NCBI RefSeq assembly: GCF_037811135.1
Contig: NZ_CP149130.1
Location: 2,476,501-2,540,500, forward strand
Length of the DNA: 64,000 bases
Direction: 5' to 3'
Source: Aeromonas rivipollensis
GTDB taxonomy: Bacteria; Pseudomonadota; Gammaproteobacteria; Enterobacterales; Aeromonadaceae
A model generated the notes under the pieces. That model was not told where the DNA came from. It made no database searches and saw only the letters and a program-made list of their open reading frames with translations. Position 1 is the stretch's first letter. Each line of letters starts with the position of its first letter. This document shows, piece after piece, positions 10,618-18,649 of the stretch. Position numbers and translations under genes: made by a program.

Positions 10618-10848
10618 GCCTTGCCAGGGGTATGGAGACAGGACGGAGAGGGAGAGGGCAAACAGATGGACAAGCCAACCCGTCATAAAATAGGAGAAGC
10701 ACACTCTTGTCTGATGGCATATGAAGACATTTTTCAATCAAAAAGAGCCCACAGCCACCGTCCGGGGTTTCCAAGGCTCCGCCAACCTCAGTTGCCATTA
10801 CCGTTACCGAGTTTCATCTTGAGGTGCTATTCATACAAAAACGCAACC

Positions 10849-10864
10849 TTGAAAACGTTTTTCG
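10849..10864. promoter_or_regulatory. LacI-family-like operator upstream of satP
   Basis: The 12-mer TTGAAAACGTTT, with a central AAAACGTTTT palindrome, lies 162 bases upstream of the satP start. The same 12-mer occurs upstream of fbp at 41271. The central CG with A/T flanks is the design of LacI/GalR-family operators. The regulator is unknown. Confidence 0.35.
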
Positions 10865-11025
10865 TTCACCAGCCATCTACCTGAATGGTACGAATGGTTG
10901 GTCACTTAAAATTTCGTGTCATTTTTTTACCATTTAGAACCCTCCCCCCCTTGCTCAGGGCCAAGAGCCTGCCTAAAATCGCGCGTCTTTTATCAACCCC
11001 CACCTCTATTTTTGGAGAACGCCAC

Positions 11026-11622
11026 GTGAGCGAAAAATTGGCCAACCCTGCCCCTCTGGGTCTGATGGGTTTCGGTATGACCACCATTCTGCTGAACATC
11101 CATAACGCAGGTTTCTTCCCCATCAGCGCCATGATCCTGGCCATGGGCCTGTGCTATGGCGGTCTGGCCCAGATCATCGCCGGTATCATGGAGTTCAAGC
11201 GTGGCAACACCTTCGGTGTCACCGCCTTCATCTCCTACGGCACCTTCTGGTGGAGCCTGGTGTTCCTGCTGGTGATGCCGACCATGGGTCTGGCCGAAGC
11301 CACTCCCCACGCCTACATGGGCTGGTACCTGCTGATGTGGGGCATGTTCACCCTCTTCATGCTGGTGGGCACCGTCAACTTCCCGCGCGTGAAGCAGTTC
11401 GTGTTCGCCTCCCTGACAGTGCTCTTCTTCCTGTTGGCCGCCCGTGACTTCACCGGCAGCACCCTGATCGGCACCATCGCCGGTTTCGAAGGCATCATCT
11501 GTGGCGCCAGCGCCATCTACCTGGCCATGGCCACCGTGATCAACGAACAGTTCGGCCGCACCGTGCTGCCGATTGGCGATCACAAGAAAGCCGCAGCAGT
11601 CCAGCTCAAGGCTGCCGCGTAA
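11026..11622 (+). CDS. satP: acetate uptake transporter (SatP/YaaH, GPR1-FUN34 family)
   Basis: This inner-membrane protein takes up acetate or succinate with protons. The 198-residue product has six hydrophobic helices and opens with NPAPLGLMGFGMTT, the N-P-A-P-L-G-L signature of the AceTr family. GTG at 11026 is the chosen start, since GGAGAA lies eight bases upstream and the signature falls at residues 6-19. The in-frame ATG at 10885 would add 47 residues with no family counterpart. It is a single-gene unit with a terminator just downstream and a long AT-rich leader region. ActP at 18646 gives the cell a second, sodium-linked acetate route. Confidence 0.92.
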   Translation: MSEKLANPAPLGLMGFGMTTILLNIHNAGFFPISAMILAMGLCYGGLAQIIAGIMEFKRGNTFGVTAFISYGTFWWSLVFLLVMPTMGLAEATPHAYMGWYLLMWGMFTLFMLVGTVNFPRVKQFVFASLTVLFFLLAARDFTGSTLIGTIAGFEGIICGASAIYLAMATVINEQFGRTVLPIGDHKKAAAVQLKAAA

Positions 11623-11650
11623 GCGCAGCCCCAGGCCTTCGCGCCCATGC

Positions 11651-11685
11651 AAAAGGCACCCCTAGGGGTGCCTTTTGTTTTTTCT
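11651..11685 (+). terminator. terminator of satP
   Basis: The perfect palindrome GGCACCCCTAGGGGTGCC is flanked by AAAA on the left and TTTTGTTTTTT on the right. It can also end transcription arriving from the mtfA side. Confidence 0.9.
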
Positions 11686-11701
11686 GTCGCCGCAATGCCG
11701 A

Positions 11702-12511
11702 TCAGCTCTGCTCCTCGGCATATCCCGCCAGCAACCGGGTGGCCGGGAAGCGGGCGGCAGGCTGCTGACCATAGAAGCGCGCGAGCTGCTCGTAGACTGC
11801 GGGATAGACGGCCCGCAGGCGCAGGGGCTCGGTGAAAAAGCTCTCGCTGCACACCGCGAAAAACTCGGCGGGGTGCGAGGCGGCATAGGGATCTATCTGC
11901 GTCACCTCTCCCCTGGCCAGCTCTGCATTCATCTCATCGAACGCGCTCTGCAGCGCCTGGGTCCACTGGCGCTGATCCATGCCGCTCGGCAGCGGCGGCC
12001 CCCCGTCGGCATCCCCCCCCAGCATGTCGAGCTTGTGCGCCAGCTCGTGGATCACCAGGTTGAAACCATCCCAGTCCCCATCCTGCTGCAACTCGCTCCA
12101 GGCCAGCACCAGGGGCCCCTGGGGCCAGGATTCGCCGGCGTTCTCCTCCTCCCACTCGCTCACCAGCCCGAACTCGTCCTGCACCTCCTGGCGGCGGGTG
12201 ACGGGCTCGGGGATGATGATCACCTCGTGAAAGCCGCGATACCACTCCAGCCCCAGATGCAAGATGGGCAGCACCGCCTGCAGGGCCAGCACTCCCTGCT
12301 GACGGGGGCTGAGCTCGACCCCGAGCTGGGTCAGCGTCTTGCGGGAGAGGAAGTGGCGGGCCAGTTCGATCAGCTGCTGCTCTTCATCGCGGGAGAAGCC
12401 CTGCAAAATGGGCACGGCCGCCAGGGCCTGCTGCCACTCCAGCGCCTGTGGGGCATGACGCTCCCCGGGAGAGGCAAGACCGAATACCGCTTTCAACCTG
12501 GACCAGAACAC
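11702..12511 (-). CDS. mtfA: MtfA-type zinc metallopeptidase / Mlc titration factor
   Basis: MtfA is a cytosolic zinc peptidase that in E. coli binds the glucose repressor Mlc (DgsA) and so affects ptsG expression. The 269-residue product carries the zinc site HELAH at residues 155-159 and the downstream glutamate in HPAEFFAVCSESFF (about residue 216), as in the MtfA/anthrax-lethal-factor-like fold. The length matches E. coli MtfA. It begins 19 bases downstream of the acetyltransferase gene, so the two probably share a transcript. No mlc gene is in the window. Confidence 0.9.
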   Translation of the reverse strand: MFWSRLKAVFGLASPGERHAPQALEWQQALAAVPILQGFSRDEEQQLIELARHFLSRKTLTQLGVELSPRQQGVLALQAVLPILHLGLEWYRGFHEVIIIPEPVTRRQEVQDEFGLVSEWEEENAGESWPQGPLVLAWSELQQDGDWDGFNLVIHELAHKLDMLGGDADGGPPLPSGMDQRQWTQALQSAFDEMNAELARGEVTQIDPYAASHPAEFFAVCSESFFTEPLRLRAVYPAVYEQLARFYGQQPAARFPATRLLAGYAEEQS

Positions 12512-12530
12512 AGGGACTCCTCATACCACA

Positions 12531-12962
12531 TCAGAATAATTTCACGAACCGCTTCGGCCGCTCCCCATACCCTTGCGCCAGGTAGAAGCGGTGAGCCCCC
12601 TCGCGCTTGAGGCTGCTGGAGAGCTCCAGCTGGCTGCAACCCGAGGCCAGCGCCCGCGCCTCGGCCTCCGCCAGCAGCAGGGCACCAATGCCGCCGCTCC
12701 TTGCACCTTCATCGATAACCAGCGCCGAGATCAGGCCCCAGGCTGGTGCAAGGTGCATGGGTTGCAGCCTATGCCAGATCAGCACCCCCACCATGTTTCC
12801 ATGGCGCTCTGCCACCAGCACCTCCCGAGCGGGATCCGGCTCGGCCAGCCGTCCGTCCACCTCCTCGCCCGGGGTGGGATAACCCAGCTGTGCGAACAGC
12901 GCCGACAACAGGGCGCCATCCCCCCGCTCGGCGAGACGAATGGTGCAGTTATCTTCTCTCAT
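12531..12962 (-). CDS. GNAT-family N-acetyltransferase
   Basis: This small acetyl-CoA-dependent acetyltransferase has an unknown substrate. The 143-residue product has the GNAT core: beta strands around VLVAERHGNMVGVLIWH and the acetyl-CoA pyrophosphate loop in VIDEGARSGGIGALLLAEAE (an R/Q-x-x-G-x-G/A-like motif), then GAHRFYLAQGYGERPKRFVK at the C terminus. The ATG at 12962 is preceded by AGGAG on the - strand; the frame extends 35 codons further upstream without a better start. It is the first gene of a likely two-gene unit with mtfA. Confidence 0.82.
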   Translation of the reverse strand: MREDNCTIRLAERGDGALLSALFAQLGYPTPGEEVDGRLAEPDPAREVLVAERHGNMVGVLIWHRLQPMHLAPAWGLISALVIDEGARSGGIGALLLAEAEARALASGCSQLELSSSLKREGAHRFYLAQGYGERPKRFVKLF

Positions 12963-13272
12963 TGTCACTCCTGGCCTCCTATTTGCACTATGCCCTGCGG
13001 GCCCCTGGGTCGGGAAAAGATGCACCTGATGGGTAAGTTCCGAATCTTGTCCAGTTCCACGCACCATTTGTTAATGTCAATTCACAAATTAACAAAGTGA
13101 CAACACTTTTCACTAGGAAGGGCCGATACAAACCGATATGTTAAATCCCGCGGACTAACCAGTCGAAAGTCCCGCACAATACTGAGTGGCCCCCTTGGTC
13201 ACCACATATTTCAATGTTAAGGGAGCGAGGCATAGACCTCGCCAAGACAGCGCAACAAAGGAGTTGTTGTAC
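12963..13272. other. divergent intergenic region before agcS
   Basis: This is an AT-richer stretch between the acetyltransferase (-) and the symporter (+). Apart from the 9-bp inverted repeat at 13067-13096, no feature was recognised. Confidence 0.6.
13067..13096. promoter_or_regulatory. operator-like inverted repeat TTTGTTAAT/ATTAACAAA
   Basis: Nine-base arms at 13067-13075 and 13088-13096 are exact reverse complements separated by 12 bases, about 175 bases before agcS. The regulator is not identified. Confidence 0.45.
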
Positions 13273-14766
13273 ATGAATGAGATCGTCAATGCCATCAATG
13301 GCGTGATTTGGAGCCCAGCGCTCATCTATCTGTGTCTGGGGGTGGGCCTCTACTTCTCCCTGCGCAGCCGTTTCCTGCAACTGCGCCACATGAAAGAGAT
13401 GGTGCGCCTGATGTTTGATGGCAAGAGCACGGATGCCGGTGTCTCCTCCTTCCAGGCGCTGGCCATGACCCTGGCCGGTCGGGTCGGTACCGGCAACATC
13501 GCCGGCGTCGCCACCGCCATCACCTTCGGGGGCCCGGGCGCCCTGTTCTGGATGTGGATGGTCGCCTTCCTCGGCGCCAGCTCCGCCTTCGTGGAGTCCA
13601 CCCTGGGTCAGGTCTACAAGGAGAAGATCAACGGTGAATACCGCGGCGGCCCGGCCTTCTACATCGAGAAAGGGCTCGGCATGAAGTGGTACGCCTGGAC
13701 CTTCGCCATCGCCACCATCTTCGCCTGCGGCGTGTTGCTGCCAGGGGTGCAAGCGAACTCCATCGGCTCCAGCCTGCAGACCGCCTTTGACATCGATCCG
13801 AACGTCACCGCCGCCGGTCTGGCGCTGCTGCTCGGCTTCATCATCTTCGGCGGCGTCAAACGCATCGCCAGCTTCGCCAGTACTGTGGTGCCCTTCATGG
13901 CGCTGGGTTACATCATCGTCGCCTGCGTCATCATCGCCCTCAACATCGGCCAGCTGCCAGGCGTCATCCTGCTGATCTGGAAGAGCGCCTTCGGGATGGA
14001 AGCCGGTTTCGGTGCCATCCTGGGTCTGGCCATCATGTGGGGCGTCAAGCGTGGCGTCTACTCCAACGAAGCGGCTCAAGGCACAGGCCCCCACGCCTCC
14101 TCCGCCGCCGCTGTGAGCCACCCCGCCAAACAGGGCCTGGTGCAGGCGTTCTCCGTCTACATCGACACCCTGTTCGTCTGCTCCGCCACCGGCTTCATGC
14201 TGCTGATAACCGGCCTGTACAACGTACAGGGTCCAGACGGAGCCGCCCTCTATACCGGCATCGCCGGCATCGCGGCCGGCCCCGGTTATGTGCAGACCGC
14301 CATGGAGAGCATGATGCCCGGCTTTGGCAACTACTTCGTCGCCATCGCCCTGTTCTTCTTCGCGTTCACCACCATAGTGGCCTACTACTACATCGCCGAA
14401 ACCAACATCGCCTACATCAACCGCAAGATCAACCGCCCCTGGCTCACCTTCCTGCTGAAGCTGGCCCTGATGGCCTCCACCGTCTACGGCACCGTCAAGA
14501 CCGCCGATCTGGCCTGGGGTCTGGGTGACATCGGGGTCGGCCTGATGGCCTGGCTCAACATCGGTGCCATACTGCTGCTGCAAAAGCCCGCCTTCGCCTG
14601 CCTGAAGGACTATGAGGCCCAGAAGGCCCTGGGGCTGGATCCCGTGTTCCACCCGGAGAAACTCGGCATCAAGAACGCCGACTACTGGACGGGTCGCCGC
14701 TCCGAGCAAAACCTGGAGCAGGAGCAATCCGGTCATCCGTTCGAGCCGGACCGCCAGTCCACCTGA
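13273..14766 (+). CDS. sodium:alanine/glycine symporter (AGCS family)
   Basis: This inner-membrane symporter imports alanine or glycine with sodium. The 497-residue product has about eleven hydrophobic segments and the family-typical stretches LRHMKEMVRLMF near the N terminus, GRVGTGNIAGVATAITFGGPGA (substrate and ion site) and GVKRGVYSNEAAQGTGPHASS in the middle. The C terminus is hydrophilic. The ATG at 13273 has AAGGAG 10 bases upstream; the frame's first ATG at 13186 would add 29 non-family residues. It is a single-gene unit with a clear terminator. Confidence 0.93.
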   Translation: MNEIVNAINGVIWSPALIYLCLGVGLYFSLRSRFLQLRHMKEMVRLMFDGKSTDAGVSSFQALAMTLAGRVGTGNIAGVATAITFGGPGALFWMWMVAFLGASSAFVESTLGQVYKEKINGEYRGGPAFYIEKGLGMKWYAWTFAIATIFACGVLLPGVQANSIGSSLQTAFDIDPNVTAAGLALLLGFIIFGGVKRIASFASTVVPFMALGYIIVACVIIALNIGQLPGVILLIWKSAFGMEAGFGAILGLAIMWGVKRGVYSNEAAQGTGPHASSAAAVSHPAKQGLVQAFSVYIDTLFVCSATGFMLLITGLYNVQGPDGAALYTGIAGIAAGPGYVQTAMESMMPGFGNYFVAIALFFFAFTTIVAYYYIAETNIAYINRKINRPWLTFLLKLALMASTVYGTVKTADLAWGLGDIGVGLMAWLNIGAILLLQKPAFACLKDYEAQKALGLDPVFHPEKLGIKNADYWTGRRSEQNLEQEQSGHPFEPDRQST

Positions 14767-14791
14767 ACCATTGACCCCTAAACAGATAAAG

Positions 14792-14822
14792 AAATGGCAG
14801 CTTAGGCTGCCATTTTCATTTC
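14792..14822 (+). terminator. terminator of the alanine symporter gene
   Basis: The stem AATGGCAGC/GCTGCCATT with a TTAG loop is followed by TTCATTTCT. It may act in both directions, serving the crotonase gene as well. Confidence 0.85.
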
Positions 14823-14847
14823 TGCTCTCTTGCGAGTGAGCGCCGGT

Positions 14848-15654
14848 TCAGAGCGCATTGCGGCGGGGTCCGAACGGCAGGCGCCAGCGAAACAGGCTGT
14901 TGAGGGTCGCCCGCCACTGATTGGGGCGCCCCAGGATCTGCTTTTGCAACCGGGTCTCTTCCTTCAGCATCACCTCATCGCTGCGGGCCCAGGCCTGATG
15001 GTAGAGCTGCTTGATCCCCGCCAGCGCATCCGGCGACTTGGTAATCAGTGTCCTGGCGAACTCCCGCGCCGCGTCGAGGGGATCCTCGCAGACCCGGCTC
15101 ACCAGCCCGAGCGCCCGCGCCTCCTGGGCATCCAGCTCGCGACCGCTCATGGCCAGTTCCATGGCGGTGTCCACCCCCATCAGATTACGCAGGGTGACGC
15201 TGCCACTCATGTCGGGGATGATGCCCCACTTGATCTCCATCACGGAGAAGCGGCAATCCGGGGTGCTGAATCGAAAATCGGCCCCGAGCGCTATCTGCAG
15301 GCCGCCACCGAAACAGACCCCCTGGGTCACGGCTATCACCGGCACCGGCAACTGGTGCCAGCCATAGGCGACCCGCTGGGCCAGGTTGGTCGCCTCATCC
15401 GCCTCGCGTCTCAATATTTCCAGGGCCGCCACCGGCTGCCTTAGCATGGATTTCACATCCAGCCCGGCGCAGAACGCCCGCCCCTCGCCGTGCAGGATCA
15501 CCGCCCGCAGCCCCTTCTGGCGCGCCAGCTGGTTCAGCGTCTCGTCGATGGCGCCGAACATGGCCCTGTCCAGCGCATTGAGCTTGTCCCCCCGGGTCAG
15601 CATCACCTCGGCGATGCCGTCCCGGATCTCGCACCTGATCCTTGGCTTGTCCAT
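14848..15654 (-). CDS. crotonase/enoyl-CoA hydratase-isomerase family protein
   Basis: The 268-residue crotonase-fold protein shows KLNALDRAMFGAI and GRAFCAGLDVKSML at the CoA/oxyanion sites. In the catalytic region it reads GGGLQIALGADFRF and SVMEIKWGIIPDMSG. The second acidic residue (MEIK) and a further aspartate eight residues on (IIPD) match the spacing of the Glu/Asp pair of dienoyl-CoA isomerases. The first acidic position is glutamine. It may therefore be an isomerase-like or other CoA-acting enzyme rather than a standard hydratase. The start at 15654 follows AGGAAGGAA. It is divergent from the DUF294 gene and has no metabolic partners beside it. Confidence 0.82.
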   Translation of the reverse strand: MDKPRIRCEIRDGIAEVMLTRGDKLNALDRAMFGAIDETLNQLARQKGLRAVILHGEGRAFCAGLDVKSMLRQPVAALEILRREADEATNLAQRVAYGWHQLPVPVIAVTQGVCFGGGLQIALGADFRFSTPDCRFSVMEIKWGIIPDMSGSVTLRNLMGVDTAMELAMSGRELDAQEARALGLVSRVCEDPLDAAREFARTLITKSPDALAGIKQLYHQAWARSDEVMLKEETRLQKQILGRPNQWRATLNSLFRWRLPFGPRRNAL

Positions 15655-15813
15655 TTCCTTCCTCTTCCTTGTGCCTACACTGGTCATACCACAACGTTAC
15701 CAGAGTGTTATCGGCAGGTACAGGGAGGTCAGCCCGGCTCTGCGACTAAAGTCGGCTGGCCCCGCCCTGGCCCCTTTGCCAGACTGGCCCCATGCTCACG
15801 GCCGAGAACTGCC

Positions 15814-17601
15814 ATGTCACTTCTGTTCGATTTTTCCCGCCCGCCCTTTGATTGTCTGGGTGAGGCGGCCCGTGAACGGCTCGGCCAGCGCCTCAGCATC
15901 TGCTACTTTCGCGCCGGCCAGACGGTGCAACAACCGGGGGATGAGCCCGCAGGCCTCTACCTCGTCATCAAGGGCGTAGTGGAGGAGTCGGGGCCTCATC
16001 AGCCCTTCGGCGACTATGGCGTGGGGGACATGTTCGACGTGCGCGCCCAGTTCGACGGCCGCTGCCGCCATCGTTTCAGCGCCCTGGAGGACACCCTCTG
16101 CCAGCTGATCCCCCGCGACACTTTCCAGGGGTTGTGCGACGCGCACCCCGCCTTCGCACACTATTTCACCGCCACCCTGGCCGAGCGTCAGCGAGAGCAG
16201 GAGCGCCGCGGCCAGCTCGGGCAACAGAACCTGGCGGAATTCATCCTGACCCGCATCGACCCCGGCCATCTGCAGCCACCCCTGCTGCTGGACAGCCAGA
16301 CCAGTCTGCTGGCCGCCAGCGAAGCCATGGCCAGCCGGGGCACCGATTGCCTGCTCTATCCCGCCTCTGACGGCAGCCTGAGCCTGGCCACCCGCAAGAC
16401 CCTGCTCCATGCCCTGACCCTCAAGGGTCTGCCCCTGACGGCGCCGCTGGCGGTGCTGACCCCGGCGCCGCTGATCGGCCTGACGCAAGGCAGCTACCTG
16501 TTCGATGCCCTATTGCTGATGACCCGCCACCGCATCAAGCGGCTGGTCATCTGGCAGGGGCAGGAGGTGGCGGGAGTTCTGCACCTGACCCAGGTGCTGG
16601 GGCTCTTCTCCGCCCACTCCCATGTGCTGACCCTGCGCATCGCCCGGGCAGACAGCCAGAGCGCCCTGGAGGCGGTGGCCCGGGAGCAGCAGCAACTCAT
16701 TCGCACCCTGTTTGCCCAGGGGATCCATACCCTCTTTCTGATGAAGCTCATCGCCACCATCAACGAGCAGTTGATCGCCAAGGCCTTCGCCCTGGTGATC
16801 CCCCCCGAGGTGCAGGAGCAGGTATGCCTGCTGATGCTGGGCTCGGAGGGGCGTGGCGAGCAGATCCAGAAAACCGATCAGGACAACGCCCTGATCCTGC
16901 CGGATGGCCTGCATTGGCCAGACCGCCAGGCCGATCTGGCCGCCTTCAGCGCCCTGCTCGCGCGGCTCGGCTATCCCCCCTGCCCAGGAAAGGTGATGGT
17001 CAGCAATCCGGAGTGGGTCAAGGGTGCCCGGCAGTGGCAGGACGAGATAGAGCAGGCATGCGTGCGGGCCAGCGAGGCCGACCTGCTGTGGCTCGCCACC
17101 CTGGCCGATGCCCAGGCCATCATGGGGGATCGCCCCCTGCTCGCCCCCCTCGCCCGCTATCTGAGAGAGCGACTGGCCGACAGGCCGGATCTGCTGGCGG
17201 AGATGGCCCGGGCAGCGGTCGCCTTCCACACCCCCCTCACCCTCTTTGGCCGGCTGGAGCAGGCCCCCGAGGGGCTGGATCTCAAGCGCGGCGGCCTCTT
17301 CCCCCTGGTGCACGGCCTGCGCGTGCTGGCCCTGGAGGCAGAAGTGCTGGAGACCTCGACCCTGGGGCGGATCGACGCCCTGGTGGCCGCGGGGCGCCTG
17401 AGCCCCGACTATGGCGCCAACCTGGCGGAAGCCTTCCGGCTGTTTGTGCGACTGCGGCTGCGCAGCCAGCTCAAGGATGGCGACAGCCGGGTACAGGTCG
17501 CCGAACTCGCTCACGGTGAGCGGGATCTGCTGCGCCACGCCCTGCATCAGGTGAAGAAGTTCCAGCAGTGGCTCACCTTGCACTTTCGTCTTAGGCAATA
17601 G
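15814..17601 (+). CDS. cNMP-binding/CBS/DUF294 nucleotidyltransferase-like protein
   Basis: This is a cytosolic signalling protein of 595 residues. The order is an N-terminal cyclic-nucleotide-binding-like barrel (about 10-130), two CBS motifs (about 160-285), and a nucleotidyltransferase-like domain with LGSEGRGEQIQKTDQDNALI near residue 345, followed by the helical DUF294 C-terminal domain. The G-S-x-x-R-x-E and D-Q-D residues are those of GlnD-like transferases. The start at 15814 begins right at the cNMP domain. The stop is two bases before the exonuclease gene. As in Vibrio relatives, the pair precedes the DUF4212/ActP genes, which suggests a regulatory role in acetate uptake (inference). 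Confidence 0.88.
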   Translation: MSLLFDFSRPPFDCLGEAARERLGQRLSICYFRAGQTVQQPGDEPAGLYLVIKGVVEESGPHQPFGDYGVGDMFDVRAQFDGRCRHRFSALEDTLCQLIPRDTFQGLCDAHPAFAHYFTATLAERQREQERRGQLGQQNLAEFILTRIDPGHLQPPLLLDSQTSLLAASEAMASRGTDCLLYPASDGSLSLATRKTLLHALTLKGLPLTAPLAVLTPAPLIGLTQGSYLFDALLLMTRHRIKRLVIWQGQEVAGVLHLTQVLGLFSAHSHVLTLRIARADSQSALEAVAREQQQLIRTLFAQGIHTLFLMKLIATINEQLIAKAFALVIPPEVQEQVCLLMLGSEGRGEQIQKTDQDNALILPDGLHWPDRQADLAAFSALLARLGYPPCPGKVMVSNPEWVKGARQWQDEIEQACVRASEADLLWLATLADAQAIMGDRPLLAPLARYLRERLADRPDLLAEMARAAVAFHTPLTLFGRLEQAPEGLDLKRGGLFPLVHGLRVLALEAEVLETSTLGRIDALVAAGRLSPDYGANLAEAFRLFVRLRLRSQLKDGDSRVQVAELAHGERDLLRHALHQVKKFQQWLTLHFRLRQ

Positions 17602-17603
17602 GC

Positions 17604-18230
17604 ATGTGGTGCCGCTGGCGACGTCGTTGGCTGGGTCGGGGCTTTGGGGACGGGGAGTTTGCCCCCCTCTTTGCGACGCCCCCCGAGGAGGAGTGGGTGG
17701 CGCTGGATTTCGAGACCACCAGCCTGGATCCCGAGCGGGCCGAGATAGTCTCCATCGGGGCGGTACGCATCCAGGACAACAGGGTGTTGACCGGCGAGGC
17801 GCTGTCCATCAGGGTGCAGCCACCGGCCAGCCTGAGCGAACACTCGGTGGTGATCCACGGCCTGCGCCATCAGGATCTGCAACAGGGCATGGCGCTGGAG
17901 GCCGCACTGCGCCTGCTGCTGGCCTTCATCGGACCCCGCGAACTGGTGGGCTACCACATCGCCTATGATCTGCGGATCCTCAATCTGGCCTGCCAGCGGC
18001 ACTGGGGGCTGCGCCTGCCCCAGCGTGGTCTGGAGGTGAGCCGGCTCTATCACGACCACCTCTATCGGCGCTATCCCGACGCCGTCATCGACCTGCATCT
18101 GGCCGCCATCTGTCAGCACCTGGGGTTGCCGCCCCTGCCCCTCCACGACGCCCTGAGTGACGCCACCGCCGCCGCCCTCATCTTCCTGCGCCTGCATCAG
18201 GGCGGCCCCCTGGCTTATCCCAAAGTCTAA
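17604..18230 (+). CDS. DnaQ-like 3'-5' exonuclease (DEDDh)
   Basis: This 208-residue nuclease is of the DNA polymerase III epsilon type. It has ALDFETTSLDPERAEIVSIG (Asp-x-Glu, exonuclease I, about residues 34-53), VVIHGL, GYHIAYDLRILNLAC (exonuclease II) and LHDALSDATAAALIF (His and Asp, exonuclease III). It lacks the polymerase-binding tail of true DnaQ. It starts two bases after the DUF294 gene, so the two are co-translated. Its target is unknown; the fixed neighbourhood with acetate symporter genes points to nucleotide or signal turnover rather than replication (inference). Confidence 0.88.
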   Translation: MWCRWRRRWLGRGFGDGEFAPLFATPPEEEWVALDFETTSLDPERAEIVSIGAVRIQDNRVLTGEALSIRVQPPASLSEHSVVIHGLRHQDLQQGMALEAALRLLLAFIGPRELVGYHIAYDLRILNLACQRHWGLRLPQRGLEVSRLYHDHLYRRYPDAVIDLHLAAICQHLGLPPLPLHDALSDATAAALIFLRLHQGGPLAYPKV

Positions 18231-18337
18231 TTGTCCACAAATAACATTTAATTCACATTTTGGTTACATGAGCAGGCCCCCTGCTCGGTAGGGACAACCT
18301 TCAATCACAGCTGACACAACCGTCACGGAGAACTGCA

Positions 18338-18649
18338 ATGGAACAGCAACGCTATCTGAGGATCCAGCAAGATCCCAACTTCCAGGAGCTGGTCAGCAAA
18401 CGCCAGCGCTTCGCCTGGACCCTCTCCATCCTGATGCTGGGGCTCTACCTGGCGTTCATCCTGCTCATCGCCTTCGCCCCGGGCTGGCTCGGCACCCCGC
18501 TCAGCGAAGGCTCCAGCATCACCCGCGGCATCCCGGTTGGCGTGGGCCTCATCGTCTCCTCCTTCGTGCTGACCGGCATCTATGTGTTCCGGGCCAACGG
18601 CGAATTTGACGAGCTGAACCAGAAGATCCTCAAGGGAGTGCAATCATGA
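18338..18649 (+). CDS. DUF4212 small subunit of the sodium/solute symporter
   Basis: This 103-residue membrane protein has two hydrophobic helices (about residues 29-50 and 65-85) and ends in [17 protein letters not shown], typical of DUF4212. Such proteins are encoded directly before ActP-type symporters and are taken as a small accessory subunit. The start ATG at 18338 follows ACGGAGAA. The stop overlaps the actP start (ATGA), so the two are translationally coupled. Confidence 0.9.
   Translation: MEQQRYLRIQQDPNFQELVSKRQRFAWTLSILMLGLYLAFILLIAFAPGWLGTPLSEGSSITRGIPVGVGLIVSSFVLTGIYVFRANGEFDELNQKILKGVQS

Larger units (their letters stand above)
10063..11025. other. 963-base gap without a convincing gene
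   Basis: No frame here has family-like sequence; the 10366-10884 frame is of low-complexity composition and lacks a ribosome binding site. The stretch holds two degenerate intergenic repeats, a 15-bp perfect inverted repeat at 10406-10450, and a palindromic AAAACGTTTT core at 10852-10861. The last 200 bases are AT-rich and probably hold the satP promoter. Confidence 0.6.

Noticed and set aside
10366-10884. 172-codon + strand frame before satP
   Set aside because: It crosses the inverted repeat and an intergenic repeat, has no ribosome binding site and no protein-like composition.
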